NCBI GenBank assembly: GCA_013365325.1
Contig: JABVXV010000078.1
Location: 156,509 to 220,508 of the forward strand
Reading direction: 5' to 3'
Source: Dipetalonema caudispina
Lineage: Eukaryota > Nematoda > Chromadorea > Rhabditida > Onchocercidae
DNA length: 64,000 bases
The notes below the pieces were generated by a model. That model did no database searches. It worked only from the letters and a program-made list of their open reading frames with translations, and was not told the origin of the DNA. Position 1 is the first letter of the stretch. Each line of letters starts with the position of its first letter. Below are positions 28,700 to 40,800 of the stretch, in pieces. A program made the translations under genes and the position numbers.

Positions 28700-31600
28700 A
28701 TGAAGAAAGTATACGGCATTTCCGTAAATTCAGAGCAAAATATGTTTGCTGTGGCTACGGAAGATGGATTTCGTATCTTTCAGTGCAATCCATTACACCA
28801 GTTAATCCGGTTAGGTTAGTTTTTGCATGGAAACACTCAAATGTTTAAATTGATTAATTAGATGACGCTAACCAATTAAGTAGGAAAGGATAATAATTGT
28901 GACCCAGTACCGAAATTATCCGGCCATAGAGTGAAGCATATCCGATTGAACAAGATGGGCTTTGAATTGGATTTCTGGAATAAGCTGTTCATCATGACAA
29001 CCCGTTTATTTTACCGTTGGTTTGGATGCTATTTGGAAGAAAACGATAGAGCTTTTCTCAGCACTTTAAGGAATTTTTGTAGGAATGATATGTATAGATT
29101 AACAGAAACTGGCTGGCAGGTATGCTTGGTTATAATCTGTTGTTTAATTACTTGGTGATAATTACAGATAAACGTATCGTTGGAAGTTTAAGAATCGGTA
29201 AAGTTCTTGGTTGCTCAAATTTTTTTGGAATGGTCAGTGGTGGATTCTGTCCAAAATATGCCGAAAATGTCGGTAAGGTGATGAAAGCCTGAGCATTTCT
29301 TGAATAATTTGATTGGTTTAGCCACTCTACCTTTTCCATTAATAGCCTTTATTCGGGGTAAATTACTGAACAGTGGAGGTGGAAATTGGCAAATAGTTGA
29401 TTTTTCAGTGAAATTTCATTAAAATATGAGGTTTTCATATTTGAAATATATTCAATGAGATTTTACATTTGAAATATGATAGTTTTATTTGTCATATAAC
29501 TTATGCATATTTTTTGAGCCATAGATCATTATATAACCGGTTCATTTACAACATGCATACATAACTTTTCTTTCAAAGCATATATTTGATCCTTTATTGC
29601 AGTAATGGTTTGGAATGACGAAAGAAAAAAGGATGATTTTTACATGGAGTACACTAGCACATCACCTGTTCTTAACTTCCAAATGTCAAAAACGAGGTCA
29701 GCAGTATTTTCCATGTATTAATTATTGTTTTTCGTAATATTTGGGATACCCTGATTCACTCCTCTGTCATCCATACAATCCTTTGTACTCTTTTTAGACT
29801 GTGACGTTGAGAATATCAATAATCGTATATTATTTATTTATATATTTTCTTTTCAGTTATTTCTTTCTTGTAGGATGGTTCTAGTAGGAATGAAAAAAAT
29901 TCATGTATTTAATTTTCCACAAGAAATGGACCCAATAAAAACAATCGAGACGGGGACAAATGTTCATGGGTTATGTGAACTTAGTAGTGATCCAAATATG
30001 GAGCTTCTCATTTATCCGGGACATCAGAAAGGCACTGTTCAGGTTTGTTATTTTTTCTTTCGATTGTAATTTCAACCTTGCCTATAGGAATGTCGAAGTT
30101 AGGGGAGCATTAAGAAGTCAGGAAGATACTGTTTTGATCATTTTTTGATGAATACGGTTCAAACTGTCAACATCCTAACTAACGGATTTATTGAACGCAA
30201 CGAATCAGTGGTTGAAATTATGAACATTACTTGAGGAGAGCCGTATTCGACATAGTTCGGGGTATTGAAAATGTGTTACACTGAAAGATGTCAGTTATTT
30301 TGTGTACAATAAGAGAGAGTAGCTCAGGTCAAAAATCCTTGTGATTAAGATCGACTAACCTTGTCATAGTTGTAATTTTCGATATTCTTTTCAATTTTCT
30401 ATCTTTTTTTTATAGTACATCAATTTGCGTGATGTCGCGCGGCATACAACCTTAACACCAACATTGATTAATGCTCATCAGTCTGATGTGGCGCAGCTAG
30501 CACTGAATAGTACGGCTACTCTTTTGGCTACTGGTTCCACTAAAGTAGGACATTCTTATTTCATTAAAATGAATGGGAGAATAATAGATCGAATTTAATT
30601 TGTAATTTTCTTTTAAAGCTTTTATTAAAGTTACAGTACAGTCTAAACATAATCTTTCTCCTGGCTAAAACGTCCCACGCCATTTCTATGTCCAACTAGA
30701 ATTACTTGGAAATTCGGTGACTAATTTTCAATCTTTTTCTCATAGAAGTTTTTTCATGTATTTCAGGGGACAGTGGTACGAATTTTCGATACAAAAACCG
30801 CAGAACTATTGCGTGAATTCAGACGAGGCGCTGACCCTGTTACTTTACATTGGTTAGTACATCAATTTCAATGTTTGAAACNNNNNNNNNNNNNNNNNNN
30901 NNNNNNNNNNNNNNNNNNNNNNNNNNNNNNNNNNNNNNNNNNNNNNNNNNNNNNNNNNNNNNNNNNNNNNNNNNNNNNNNNTTTCAGGGGACAGTGGTAC
31001 GAATTTTCGATACAAAAACCGCAGAACTATTGCGTGAATTCAGACGAGGCGCTGACCCTGTTACTTTACATTGGTTAGTACATCAATTTCAATGTTTGAA
31101 ACCAAAGTGAATATAGCTTTGCAAGTATTTTGCAAATTTCAATTATTTGGTGCTGAAATCTCTGCTTGATATTTTGCTTGTTAAATAAATACAAACAAGG
31201 GTTTCATTATGATGTTAGATAAAGGTACACCACAGTGTAGTGAATAAGATCTGATGTGTTATATTCTATCAAATTTAGTCGGAGGACGAAAATCGGTTGA
31301 TAGCAACTCAGAGAAGCTAAAGAGAAGAGATACACTTTGATGTGCAAGGAGAAAGTGGATGGAGAGTATTTTGGTTGCTTCCTTTGTCGTACAGATTTTG
31401 GAACTTTTTTCAGCTTACGCTTTTCACCATGCTCTGGTTTTTTGGCGGTTGCAAGTGATAAAGATACTGTACATATTTTCGCTGTAAAAAATAATGATCC
31501 AACTTGGACAAACAGGAAAACACTGTACGTTATTTGAATTGTTAGGTAATATTATGAATATATAATAAAAGCGACTGTAAGTTGTAAGTTATAACCAGCT

Positions 31601-32696
31601 GTAAATTTGTAATATTACACAGACGACTACTGCCACTAATACATTTGGAACGTAAGAGATTTGAAATACAACAGTCGTGTAAAATATTCTCGATTTCGCC
31701 GATACAGCAAATTATTATTTAGAATGCAAATTGTCCACACCAGGCTGAAAATTTGGGTACTTTTGCAAGAAGAAATATTTTACAATACACCAATTTTTCC
31801 TATTAATTTTAAGTTCCTTATGCAACTCTAAAAAATCTTTTCTGTTTTTTAAATAGTTTTAAGTTTTTGCCGCGATTAGTAATCAGCTAAATAGTATTTT
31901 TCTGCGTTCGTGTGACAATCAGTGATCCGAATGGACGATTTGACTGCTGTTTTTTCAAAGAATAATGACCTGCTTTAATTAAAAGTTCCTCTGTGTAGGT
32001 ATGATTAATCTAAGATCTATTGTATATTAGAAAGTTAACATCGGAAGAGTTTTAGGTACCTCGACTATACTGCAGAAAATAATAATGAAAATGATAAAAT
32101 TCTTTTGCAGATGGCAGCAAGTTGGTCTTGTATCGGAGGATGCTGATCGTGCGCGGATACAATTCAAATTATCAAAAGCTACTCAAAATGTTACACTTAC
32201 TGAATTGGCCTTCTTAAAAAATGGTAGTGAATCAAACGGCACAGAACTAAATGTCAAAAGTCGTTTTGTTTTACGCAGCCATGTAAGTTGGGGAAGTTTT
32301 TTGGTCTTTCTTGATCATTTGTGACATTAGGGAGTTTAAATCTATAAACTTACCCAGGTTTTCCATTGTCTTAGCGAGACCATTCGGTCATTTGTTGCCC
32401 CTGTCTGCAGGTAACAAGAAAAGCAGGACTGTACACGAAATATAGCCATAAAGCGAATCCCGGAGGATATGTGGCGTTGAGTGTGTTGTTTCGTTATCGA
32501 TGGTTTAACAAAGTTTCGGTAATTCTTAGTTTTGAGGTTAAATGTGATAATTTTTTAGACCATGGTTGCAATTTGTGATGATGGAAGCTATAATTTGTTC
32601 ACTTTTTCATCCGATGGTACATTTGATTTGATACGTGATGAGTATTATCTAGATTGGGGCGACGATGAGCATTTTTTCGAGCAGTGTTTCGAATGA
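28700..32696 (+). CDS. WIPI3/WIPI4-family phosphoinositide-binding beta-propeller (EPG-6-like), spans an assembly gap
   Basis: This gene encodes a PROPPIN, a seven-bladed WD40 propeller that binds PI3P/PI(3,5)P2 on autophagic membranes. Exons: 28700-28814, 29168-29272, 29603-29696, 29874-30042, 30416-30544, 30767-30852 (repeated at 30988-31073), 31414-31524, 32111-32282, 32375-32410, 32559-32696. Used once, the duplicated exon gives 384 residues in frame. The lipid-binding FRRG motif is residues 222-225. Other family marks are INAHQSDVA before blade 5 and the propeller-closing segment in the last exon. Sequence and length fit WIPI3/4 (WDR45B/WDR45, nematode EPG-6) better than WIPI1/2. The 36-bp exon 32375-32410 is in phase but only moderately supported. 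The start could also be the in-frame ATG at 28679. The exon next to the run of N is duplicated exactly, and including both copies (86 bp each) would break the frame. Confidence 0.9.
30761..31102. repeat. Assembly gap of 100 N flanked by an exact 121-bp duplication
   Basis: Bases 30882-30981 are exactly 100 N, the usual placeholder for a gap of unknown size. The 121 bases before it (30761-30881) and the 121 after it (30982-31102) look identical, and the repeats end exactly at the N run on both sides. This is the pattern of two overlapping contig ends that were scaffolded but not merged. The copied segment includes one whole WIPI exon with its splice sites. Confidence 0.95.
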
Positions 32697-34297
32697 AGTG
32701 CAGTTGCGGGTAATATGTAGTTCGGGTGATACAGGTTATTATTGAGTGGTCTAAATATTATTTTGTTGTGGTAAGAATTATTTCTTTCAGTCTAATATTT
32801 GAATTTTGAATTTCAAATTTCAATATTAAATTTCCAAAATATAGATAGTCATTTTTCACTTCTAGCTGCTTCTCCAATATCAGTGCATTTCATCATTTGT
32901 CATATGTTGTACATATCTTTTTTTCTTAATGTCCAATTTCGTGCTGAAATTTCTCGCGGTTTTTACAGGTTTTAAATTTTCTGCATATTCATGATTTGTA
33001 TTTACAAATATGTATATTTACAAATATGTACAAATAAATTAAGTAACTAGTAATCGCTGCAAGTCATTGCAGCGATTACTAGTTACTTAATTTTTTATGG
33101 ATCTTTCTTTCCCTTTTAATATGTTTTTTGATTTTAAAACAACGCATCTTTACAGGACTTATCAATGTTTTTCCCAACCTCATTTTTGTTCGATTTTGAT
33201 AAGCTCATTATATTCGCCATGCATAATTAATGTTGATAAAACAATGTTTGCTATCAAAGTTTGATTAGAATTTAATAAGAAGCTAATTCTTTTTCCGAAG
33301 AGATATCAAAACTTTCGAGTATTCTACCACAGTGTAATTTAATATTTCCAATTAACGAAATAAATATGAAGTTTTGCAGATAAGAATTGCTAACATCGAA
33401 TGAGATGAAATTTTTTGTTGAAAATATTTATTTAACATATTCCGATTCCACCGATCAAATTGAGTTCCCTCATTACCAATAGGTTATTATCGATATTTTC
33501 TTCTTTGGATGCTTTAATTTTTCTGCATGTAAAAGATAGTTTAAAATTAAACATTAATTTCTTTAAATAGTGAAGAAAATACACTGATGCATATCTGATA
33601 ATTAAACAGTTGAATTAATCATCTGTTCATAAAAACCCAGTAAAATACAGGAACGGTTCTTCTTATATATTTTTCCGTTTATGCTTCCAATTTGTCGTAT
33701 TGCATTTTTAATTTCTGACTATACCTGTAATTTTTTCTTAGCTTTTTTTCGCAAATTATGTCATTTTTCTCTTAGAATCTGCCTGATTTTGTATATATGT
33801 GTTTACACTTTTTGAAATAAATACTGATATTTATAATCTAACTATACTGGAATTGCATTGTTTGAAACTGTCACGTGAATACTTGCGTACGAGATACTTG
33901 CGTAGAACTTGTCTGAGAAACTATCAAACTGTACTGGGAATTCGTTTTCATTGTGTACTCTCCTAGGAATTGCGTGTTGTACACGTAACGATGCTTTACC
34001 GGCTCATCCGTGAGATATACGTGGTTCTTTGTTTTCCCACGTTTTTGTCGGAAATATTTGTAATTACTTTGCTAATTATCTTTAAATGGCTGGAATTAGG
34101 CTTATGAAATTGAAGGAGTAAATTATTTCTAGTAATTTTTATGCTAAATGAACAATGGAATTAATCTGAAGTACTTGTATGTGTTGTCGTACTTATACGT
34201 AACATATGTTGAACATCATTGTTTATCTTCAAACTCATCTTAAAAATCCTTGAATTTTTTATTTATTAATGTCTTTTCCTTTTTTTTTTAATTTCAG
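32697..34297. other. Intergenic region between WIPI and Kish genes
   Basis: AT-rich spacer between two plus-strand genes. It probably contains the WIPI 3' UTR and the Kish promoter. It holds a strong inverted repeat at 33036-33093 (separate entry). No coding exon is supported. Confidence 0.55.
33036..33093. repeat. Near-perfect inverted repeat, 27-bp arms, 4-base loop
   Basis: Left arm 33036-33062, loop GTCA at 33063-33066, right arm 33067-33093. The arms are exact reverse complements as read and contain the palindrome-like core TAACTAGTAATCGCTGCA. It could be a small inverted-repeat element, an RNA hairpin or a cruciform. It is not near an annotated exon. Confidence 0.9.
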
Positions 34298-35409
34298 GGC
34301 AATTGTAAAACAAATCTTTTCAAGCTGGTAAGTTCCTTCGTAAAATTATTTAATTCTTATTTGCAGAATTAATCTTGCCAAAATATTGTGTAATATTCTT
34401 CTTTTGGTAATTGTCGAAGCATAGTAAAAGTTACAATCATGTTTTGACATTGTGATAAGATTGAAAATTAAAAGCTTTTATTCTTCTTGATTTTTAAAAC
34501 TAGAGCTAAACAGCTTAGTTGTTACTTTGGTCTGGTAGATACCTTTTTTTTTTTTTTTTTTTTTTTCGTTGGAGTAACGGGAATTTCATTTTGATTTCCA
34601 CAAATTAATTTTCATTTAAATTATTCACATTCGTTTTAGCTGGTTCAGTTGTAATGAATTTCATTTTTCTTTTTTGTTTGCTTTTAGTCGGCTCTATTCA
34701 ATTTCCAAAGTCTCATCTCTGTGCTTTTGTTGTTAATTTGCACCTGTACTTATATACGTGCTTTTATACCGAAGCTGATCGATCGTAATAAGGAGGGGTT
34801 AGTTCTATTAATTTCTTTTTCTATTATAGTTTTATTAATTTTTAAGGTCAGGTTTTCTGGAATAACTTGTCTGTAATCTCCTCTTATTCAGCCTCTCCTC
34901 ATAGATTCGACCAAAATAATGATAGAAAGATCGAAATATCAAAGATTTAGAAATGTTGTAAGAGACTCTAGTATCTACGATATTTCCTGTGTAAAGTGGG
35001 GAGAGTGTCCAGTGTTTGTTTATATTATATTAAACGGAAACACGTTACTATATTCAAAGAATGAACAATGGTGAAACTATTTAGTTTGCATACGTATTGA
35101 AAAAGACTCATACTATGATATAGTTCTTTTTACGTCACATAAGGTGAAGAGAATAACAGAAAGTAGCCACAAAATATTGCTAATTCACCCTTTCTTCAAG
35201 TTTATATATTTTCTTGTTATTTTTCTTATTTTTTTCAACATCTTGGACATTGCTGCTATAAATATTAAATATAAGTGAAGTTAATTAGAACAAGTTGAAA
35301 TTTTAGTTTTTTGGGTGTCTTCTGGAAGTGTGCTCGAATCGGAGAGCGTTTGAGTCCTTGGATTGCGCTTGCTTGTTTCTCGATGGCTTTCGTTGTTCTT
35401 TTCCTTTGA
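34298..35409 (+). CDS. Kish / TMEM167 small secretory-pathway membrane protein, with CTG at the start position
   Basis: This encodes a Kish-family protein (human TMEM167A/B, yeast Ksh1), a small two-helix membrane protein of the early secretory pathway. Exons: 34298-34327, 34688-34797, 35307-35409. The second exon opens with SALFNFQSL, which matches the conserved residues directly after the initiator Met in Kish-A. The third carries the conserved [10 protein letters not shown] motif and a C-terminal hydrophobic helix. The product is 71 residues, the usual family length. No ATG precedes the conserved segment: an in-frame stop lies at the second exon's own acceptor, and the short first exon ends in CTG at 34325-34327 exactly where the start codon should be. 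Either CUG is the start, the base is wrong, or the true first exon was missed. A stop at 35407-35409 leaves only 19 nt to POP7. Confidence 0.9.
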
Positions 35410-35428
35410 TCATTTACCGTGTGCAAAA

Positions 35429-37282
35429 ATGACGCATATTGATGAGGTATGATGAATTTTTTATTTTTTACTTTTTAACAAACTCCGTTCTTGTTTTCTC
35501 TGCTACTTTATTTGATCGACCCCTAATGAATATTCAATTTTTCTTATTTCGTGGTGTGAAATTTGTAGTTAATTTTTTTTTTTTCGTTTTAATAAGAGAT
35601 ATAACTAACCGATGAATAAGCGGATTTGGTTTTATTTGCCATGCAGACAATGTAACTTAGAATGCATTGTTATATCTTGTTTAGACAATCGTAGTAACCT
35701 GATGTTGTCCTTCCGAAGTGTATACAAGATTTTTTCTACTCTTCAGAAAAAAACACTGTTGTGTATTACTTAACGACTAATTTAATCATTATTACTTATC
35801 TGTTGTTAGTTCTATGTTATCATGATTTTGTAGTTGAACTAGAAACAAATTTGTTTCATATTTGATATACATTCTTAAGCGCTGAGATGTCTTTATTCAA
35901 GGCGACAAATTGCTTAAGCAATTTACAAGATACGTCTGCACTGCACTTGTCATGTATTTATGATTTAAAAAAATAGTTTAACTTCTGTTGAGATTTTCTT
36001 TCAGGTAGAATATGAACTGCGGAAGAATCTTCCGCCACAATTTCCAAAAGCAAGGAATGACATCTATATAACAAGGTTGGTTAACCTGTCTTTCCGTATT
36101 TTTTGAATTTTGCTCTTCTCTTGGTTTTACATCTTTACCAATCAATTGATTACTTGAAACCTTTCTATTCGTAAACCATTTATATACATCATAACTGTCT
36201 TATCTTTCATCATCATAATTTCACAAAGTCTGGCTGAGCGAAGCTATTCGTGCGGCTTTAGGTAGCGTGCGTGCTTGCAGGCGTAAAGCTTGAGCAAGAA
36301 AAAATATTTCAATGATTCGTTTATTTCTGAAACGGTAGATTGGGATTATATAAATGAGCATAAATTTTGATGGATATCGTATTCACAAAGAGAAACAGCA
36401 CAATAACTCGGCGAAGATTTTGTTGTTATTTGCAGGCACACAAGTATCGCAGCACAAAAGGCTCGTGTAATTAGACTTTTGGACGAAAAGATGGATGAAG
36501 TTGTACTTCACGGCTTGGGTGCAGCTGTCAGTCGGACAATAAATGTTGCATTACAAATCCAGCGAAAGTTAGTCGATACGGTGAAATTAGATGTCAAAAC
36601 CGGTACTATTAAGGTAATTAATTCTATAACTTTTTAATATATTAGATGTTTTTTAATAATGGAACCTGGGCAATGTGCGCATGAATTTTGAGAAACGGTG
36701 TATGATTGAAAAAGTATGATTGCCGATGAAGAATTCAGATTAGATCTGAGAAATGTTATGGTTTGAGTTGAGAAAGTTTTTAATGTGATGATTAGAGTTT
36801 GAGTTTTTTTTTTAGTAAACGTGTCATCAATTTATAATTTTAACTAACTTTTTGAAAATAAATGAAATAATCGATTTAAAAAACATGGTTGAGATCAAAC
36901 AAAATTAGTGATATGACAATCAAGGGTCTCTTATTTCAAAACCAGGAAGTTTGATTGAAAACAGCTGGCAGTGTAAACCTTCTTCGAGATGTTAAATCTT
37001 CATTGTGTTTGGCGTATTTTTACGATGTCATTAGGAAGAGGTCATCAATTGAGTTTATAAGCTACCGAGAGAGGATTTCATGAAGAGCTAAGCAGCAGTT
37101 TACTAAAGTTACTTATTTATACCTTTTTTCTCATCGGTTATTAATGATGTTGAGACACTTCAAGTCATCTATCATTTTAGGTTACGGACAATTTGTTCCC
37201 ATTATATGACGAAGTTGATTTTAAAACACGGAATCGCTTAATTTCAGCCGTACATATAAGAATATCTCGACGAATAATGTGA
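35429..37282 (+). CDS. pop7: POP7/RPP20-like subunit of RNase P and RNase MRP
   Basis: This encodes a 122-residue Alba-fold protein of the Pop7/Rpp20 family, which pairs with Pop6/Rpp25 and binds the RNA of RNase P and MRP in the nucleolus. Exons: 35429-35446, 36005-36075, 36436-36613, 37181-37282, all in phase. The N-terminal pattern VEYELRKNLP, the NDIYIT strand, the HGLGAAVSRTINVALQ core helix and the closing SAVHIRISR strand all match the family. The first exon is only 18 bp (six residues) and begins 19 nt after the Kish stop, with no AG between, so no room exists for its own trans-splice site. Possible poly(A) signals are at 37445-37450 and 37474-37479. Intron 2 contains a small GC-rich patch (about 36228-36300). 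Confidence 0.91.
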
Positions 37283-37830
37283 ATCATTCCTTGTTTGTTG
37301 TTGTTCTGAGCTGTTATGATGTTTGAGATAACTTCCTATTCATGTTAGAAGTTTCATACTTTTTCATCTTCTGAACCTTTTTTTTCCATATTGTTCTACG
37401 GCCCATAGCTTTTTTCTTCCTCTCTGATCCTTCATGCGGTTTTGAATAAATTTTATTTTCAACTTTTGTTATCAATAAAACGTGAAGTGAATCGTATGGT
37501 ATGTTTTATTCAGCATTTCTTACTACTCGAAAAGACCAGATTTTATTACCTCAATTCCGGCAATTCTGAATATACAGTAAAAGCGGATGTTCACTGTTGT
37601 ATAACGTGGATTTGACCTACACCATTATACGTTATTTTTTCTTCTGAACATAAATGTTCAATGTGTATGGGTTGTAAATTCAACATGGAGTCGAAATGCA
37701 CAGTTTTGAAAATTTCTAAAATTTGTTATTTGATTTCTTTTTTCTCATATATCTTCCAGACATGAAATTTAGTCATGTGTAAAAGTTCGATGAGTTAGCA
37801 GAATAAAATTATCAATCGAAAGATTTTTTT
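37283..37830. other. Spacer between POP7 and adrenodoxin reductase
   Basis: 585 bases separate the POP7 stop from the FDXR start codon, with poly(A)-signal-like hexamers near 37445 and 37474. No coding exon was seen. The spacing is compatible with either an operon or an independent promoter. Confidence 0.5.
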
Positions 37831-37847
37831 TCTAGCAAATGAATTGA
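37831..37847 (+). promoter_or_regulatory. Trans-splice acceptor and 2-codon upstream ORF of the FDXR mRNA
   Basis: A T-rich TTTTTCTAG acceptor ends at 37835. The leader then contains a minimal ORF ATG-AAT-TGA at 37839-37847 before the true start at 37867. The uORF ends before the main start and could lower translation. Confidence 0.6.
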
Positions 37848-37866
37848 TCCTGAGTATTTGGTGAAT

Positions 37867-40800
37867 ATGTTTCAAGAAATTACCACCTTCAAGTTATGTA
37901 CCTCAGCAGCTATTTCGTGGGTTAAACGTACTCTTACCACATTTTCAAGGCCGCCACGTGTTGCTGTTGTTGGTGCTGGACCAGCTGGTAAATTTTTCAA
38001 TTTCATCAGATTTTTCCTATCTTATCAGACAAAGTTACTGTTAGTTGACAAACAAAGAGTCCTGTATGAGTTCCTGATATCTTGAGAAGGCTTACAAAAT
38101 AATGTCCAACATATGCTTATTAAGTTGGATGTAAAAGGTCAACATTGTTTGTTTTATATATAGCTGGAAAAATGAACAACAGATAAGCAAATAAATAATA
38201 TTGGACAAGAAAAGAGAATTTTTTATCTCATTTAATCAGTATAATTTCAAGTATTTATATTCAGTAATTCTCCAATATTTTCTTCATTTATTCAATTGAA
38301 CAGGGAATAGATATACAAAAAATAGAATTCAAGTAGCTTATGCAAATACAATAAGTTCTGTTTTTTTTCTTTGAAATTTTAGGTCTATATGTTTGTGCTG
38401 GAGTACTTCGCCGATTACCGGAATGTTATGTGGATATTTATGAAAGCAATATGGTACCGTATGGTTTAGCTCGATACGGAATAGCACCAGATCATCCTGA
38501 AATGAAAAACTGCCTGGCACATTTTGATAGATTGTTTGTCGAAAACCAAGATAGGTGAGGAAATGACAAGATACATGGAATTTAAGCTTTGATCGTTTTG
38601 TTTTCCTATACATCAATATCAAATATTTGACTAGCATATAATTAATTAATTCTTCATACCACTTAAATTTTATCTAAGCTAACCTCAGTCTTTTGTCCAT
38701 ATTTGGGAATTAAAATCGTTTCGTTGTTTCCGATTTTTTTCTACTTATTTTGTTGATGACTTCTGCTTTAAATAAACCATCCAATCATATCAACTTTGAA
38801 TTTCTTTTCAGCTTTTTAAAATCGTCAAGTACAAAAAATCCAAGTTTTGACTATTACTCATCTGAATTCCATGCTAACATTTGATTAATATGTTTGATAA
38901 ATATTTGATTAATTAATCAGGATATTAATCTACTTATCATATTATTCATTTATTTCTCTTGAATTCAGCAAGTCGTTCTGTCTGTTCTTATCTTCATAGT
39001 TATATAATTTGTTAGTCACTAATTTCCATAAATGTGAAATTTCATGTTCATTCATATGCGTAAGAAATTAAAACCATACATTTTTCTTGTATGTTTCTTC
39101 CTCTTCTTATTCAATCTTTTTTATCTAAAGTTATTTTTATAGATTGAAGTTATTTTGCAATGTTTACATTGGTCGAGATGTTAAATTTGATGAACTTTGT
39201 TCGGATTATGATGCTGTAGTGTTAGCATACGGTGCACGACGACAGAAGCGATTAAAAATTCCTGGAATCGATGCGATGAATGTTTTTTCGGGTGGCGACT
39301 TTGTATTTTGGTATAACGGGATGTCTGGCATCAAAGCGCCGCTTTTGAACTGCAAAAAAGCGGTGACAATTTGAGTAGTATTTCAACGTTATGAAAGAAT
39401 TTAACAAAAAAATTAATCAATCGTTTTATTTCTCTCACTTTTTGTGCTTTTAACACACTTGTTCAGTTCGAAAATTGTTTCAGGTCATCATTGGCAATGG
39501 TAACGTAGCGTTGGATTGTTCGCGTGTGATACTTTCATCCGGGACGGATCGGTTATTAAATAGCGATATCCCAGCATCTATATTGGATACTCTTTCGCAT
39601 TCTCAGATACGTCATGTAACCATTGTTGGTCGAAGAGGTCTACTTGATGTTAGTTTATTTTTAAGATCTTGAAATAATTCTTATTAGAGTGTTGAAATCT
39701 GCATTCATGAGCTTGTTCAAAGACATTTCAAATTTTCGCTACAAAACTTCGTTTTCTGAGTTTTGATTTCAATTTTGAAATGGTTCGTTCCAGGTTTCAT
39801 TCACCATAAAAGAATTACGGGAACAAATTACACTGCCGGGTTGTTCATTTTCTGTAGAGATTGAAAAGTCTGATCTGCTCGCCGTGAAGGAAGCAGAACA
39901 GACATTACCAAGACCAAAGAAGCGTATTGCGGAACTAATTTTAAATAACAGTCATCTGGAAAAACCAAGGTCCAATCGTCATTGTCAATTGTTGTTTCGA
40001 AGAACCCCAACAAAGGTTTATTTTGAGTTTAAAAAAGGTTCCGTTCGTTTCCCCAGAAATTGTTATAATTTTTTTAATAATCTATTCTGGACTTCAGTTA
40101 CCTAACATTCTTTCCGAGATGAAAGAGAGAAATCTATCTTAGATTCTGACGGATGATCGTGGAGCGGTCAAGGCACTACAGGTAACTCATTCATTGAGTG
40201 GTCACAAAGAAGATCTTCCATGTGGTCTGCTACTTTACTGTATTGGATTCGAAAATGTTGCTCTTGATGGGGTACCAGTGAATGCAAATGGCGAAATTAA
40301 AATGCTTGATACTGTTCGTGTAGCAACGGAAGAAGAAATCTTTGTTTATGCTGCGGGCTGGTGCGCACATGCTCCTCGAGGAATCATTGCACATACCCAG
40401 GTTTGATCTGAAGTTTGTTCTGTATGAAATGAGAAAACATAATACACTCATATAGAACCCTACTATTTTACGTTAATACTAAGAATCTTAGCATATAAAA
40501 AATGCTATACGCGGATGTAAGATTCATCCATATCTCATAACGCGAAAGTTGAATGTATGTGCTATCTTTCATATTTTTTCGTTGTGCATGTATGTAATTA
40601 AAGCGTTTGAGAACTATTTTTATAAAATGCATTTTAAGATTCTTTTATTGGAAGTTGTTTAGATGAATGCCAGCAATGTAGCTGACCGATTGAGTGCCGA
40701 TTTGCAGAAGTATGGTTTGAAAACTGCGCAAATTACGGGTTCGCATCAACGGTTACTATCACGGAAAGTTGAATACTTGACGTGGAATGACTGGAAGAAA

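Noticed and set aside
28931..29158. 75-codon plus-strand open frame in the WIPI gene
   Set aside because: Exon 1 joins directly to 29168 in phase and gives the expected propeller sequence, so this frame lies in an intron.
34621..34700. ATG upstream of the second Kish exon as its start codon
   Set aside because: It is out of frame with the Kish coding sequence, and the Kish frame has a stop at the acceptor itself.
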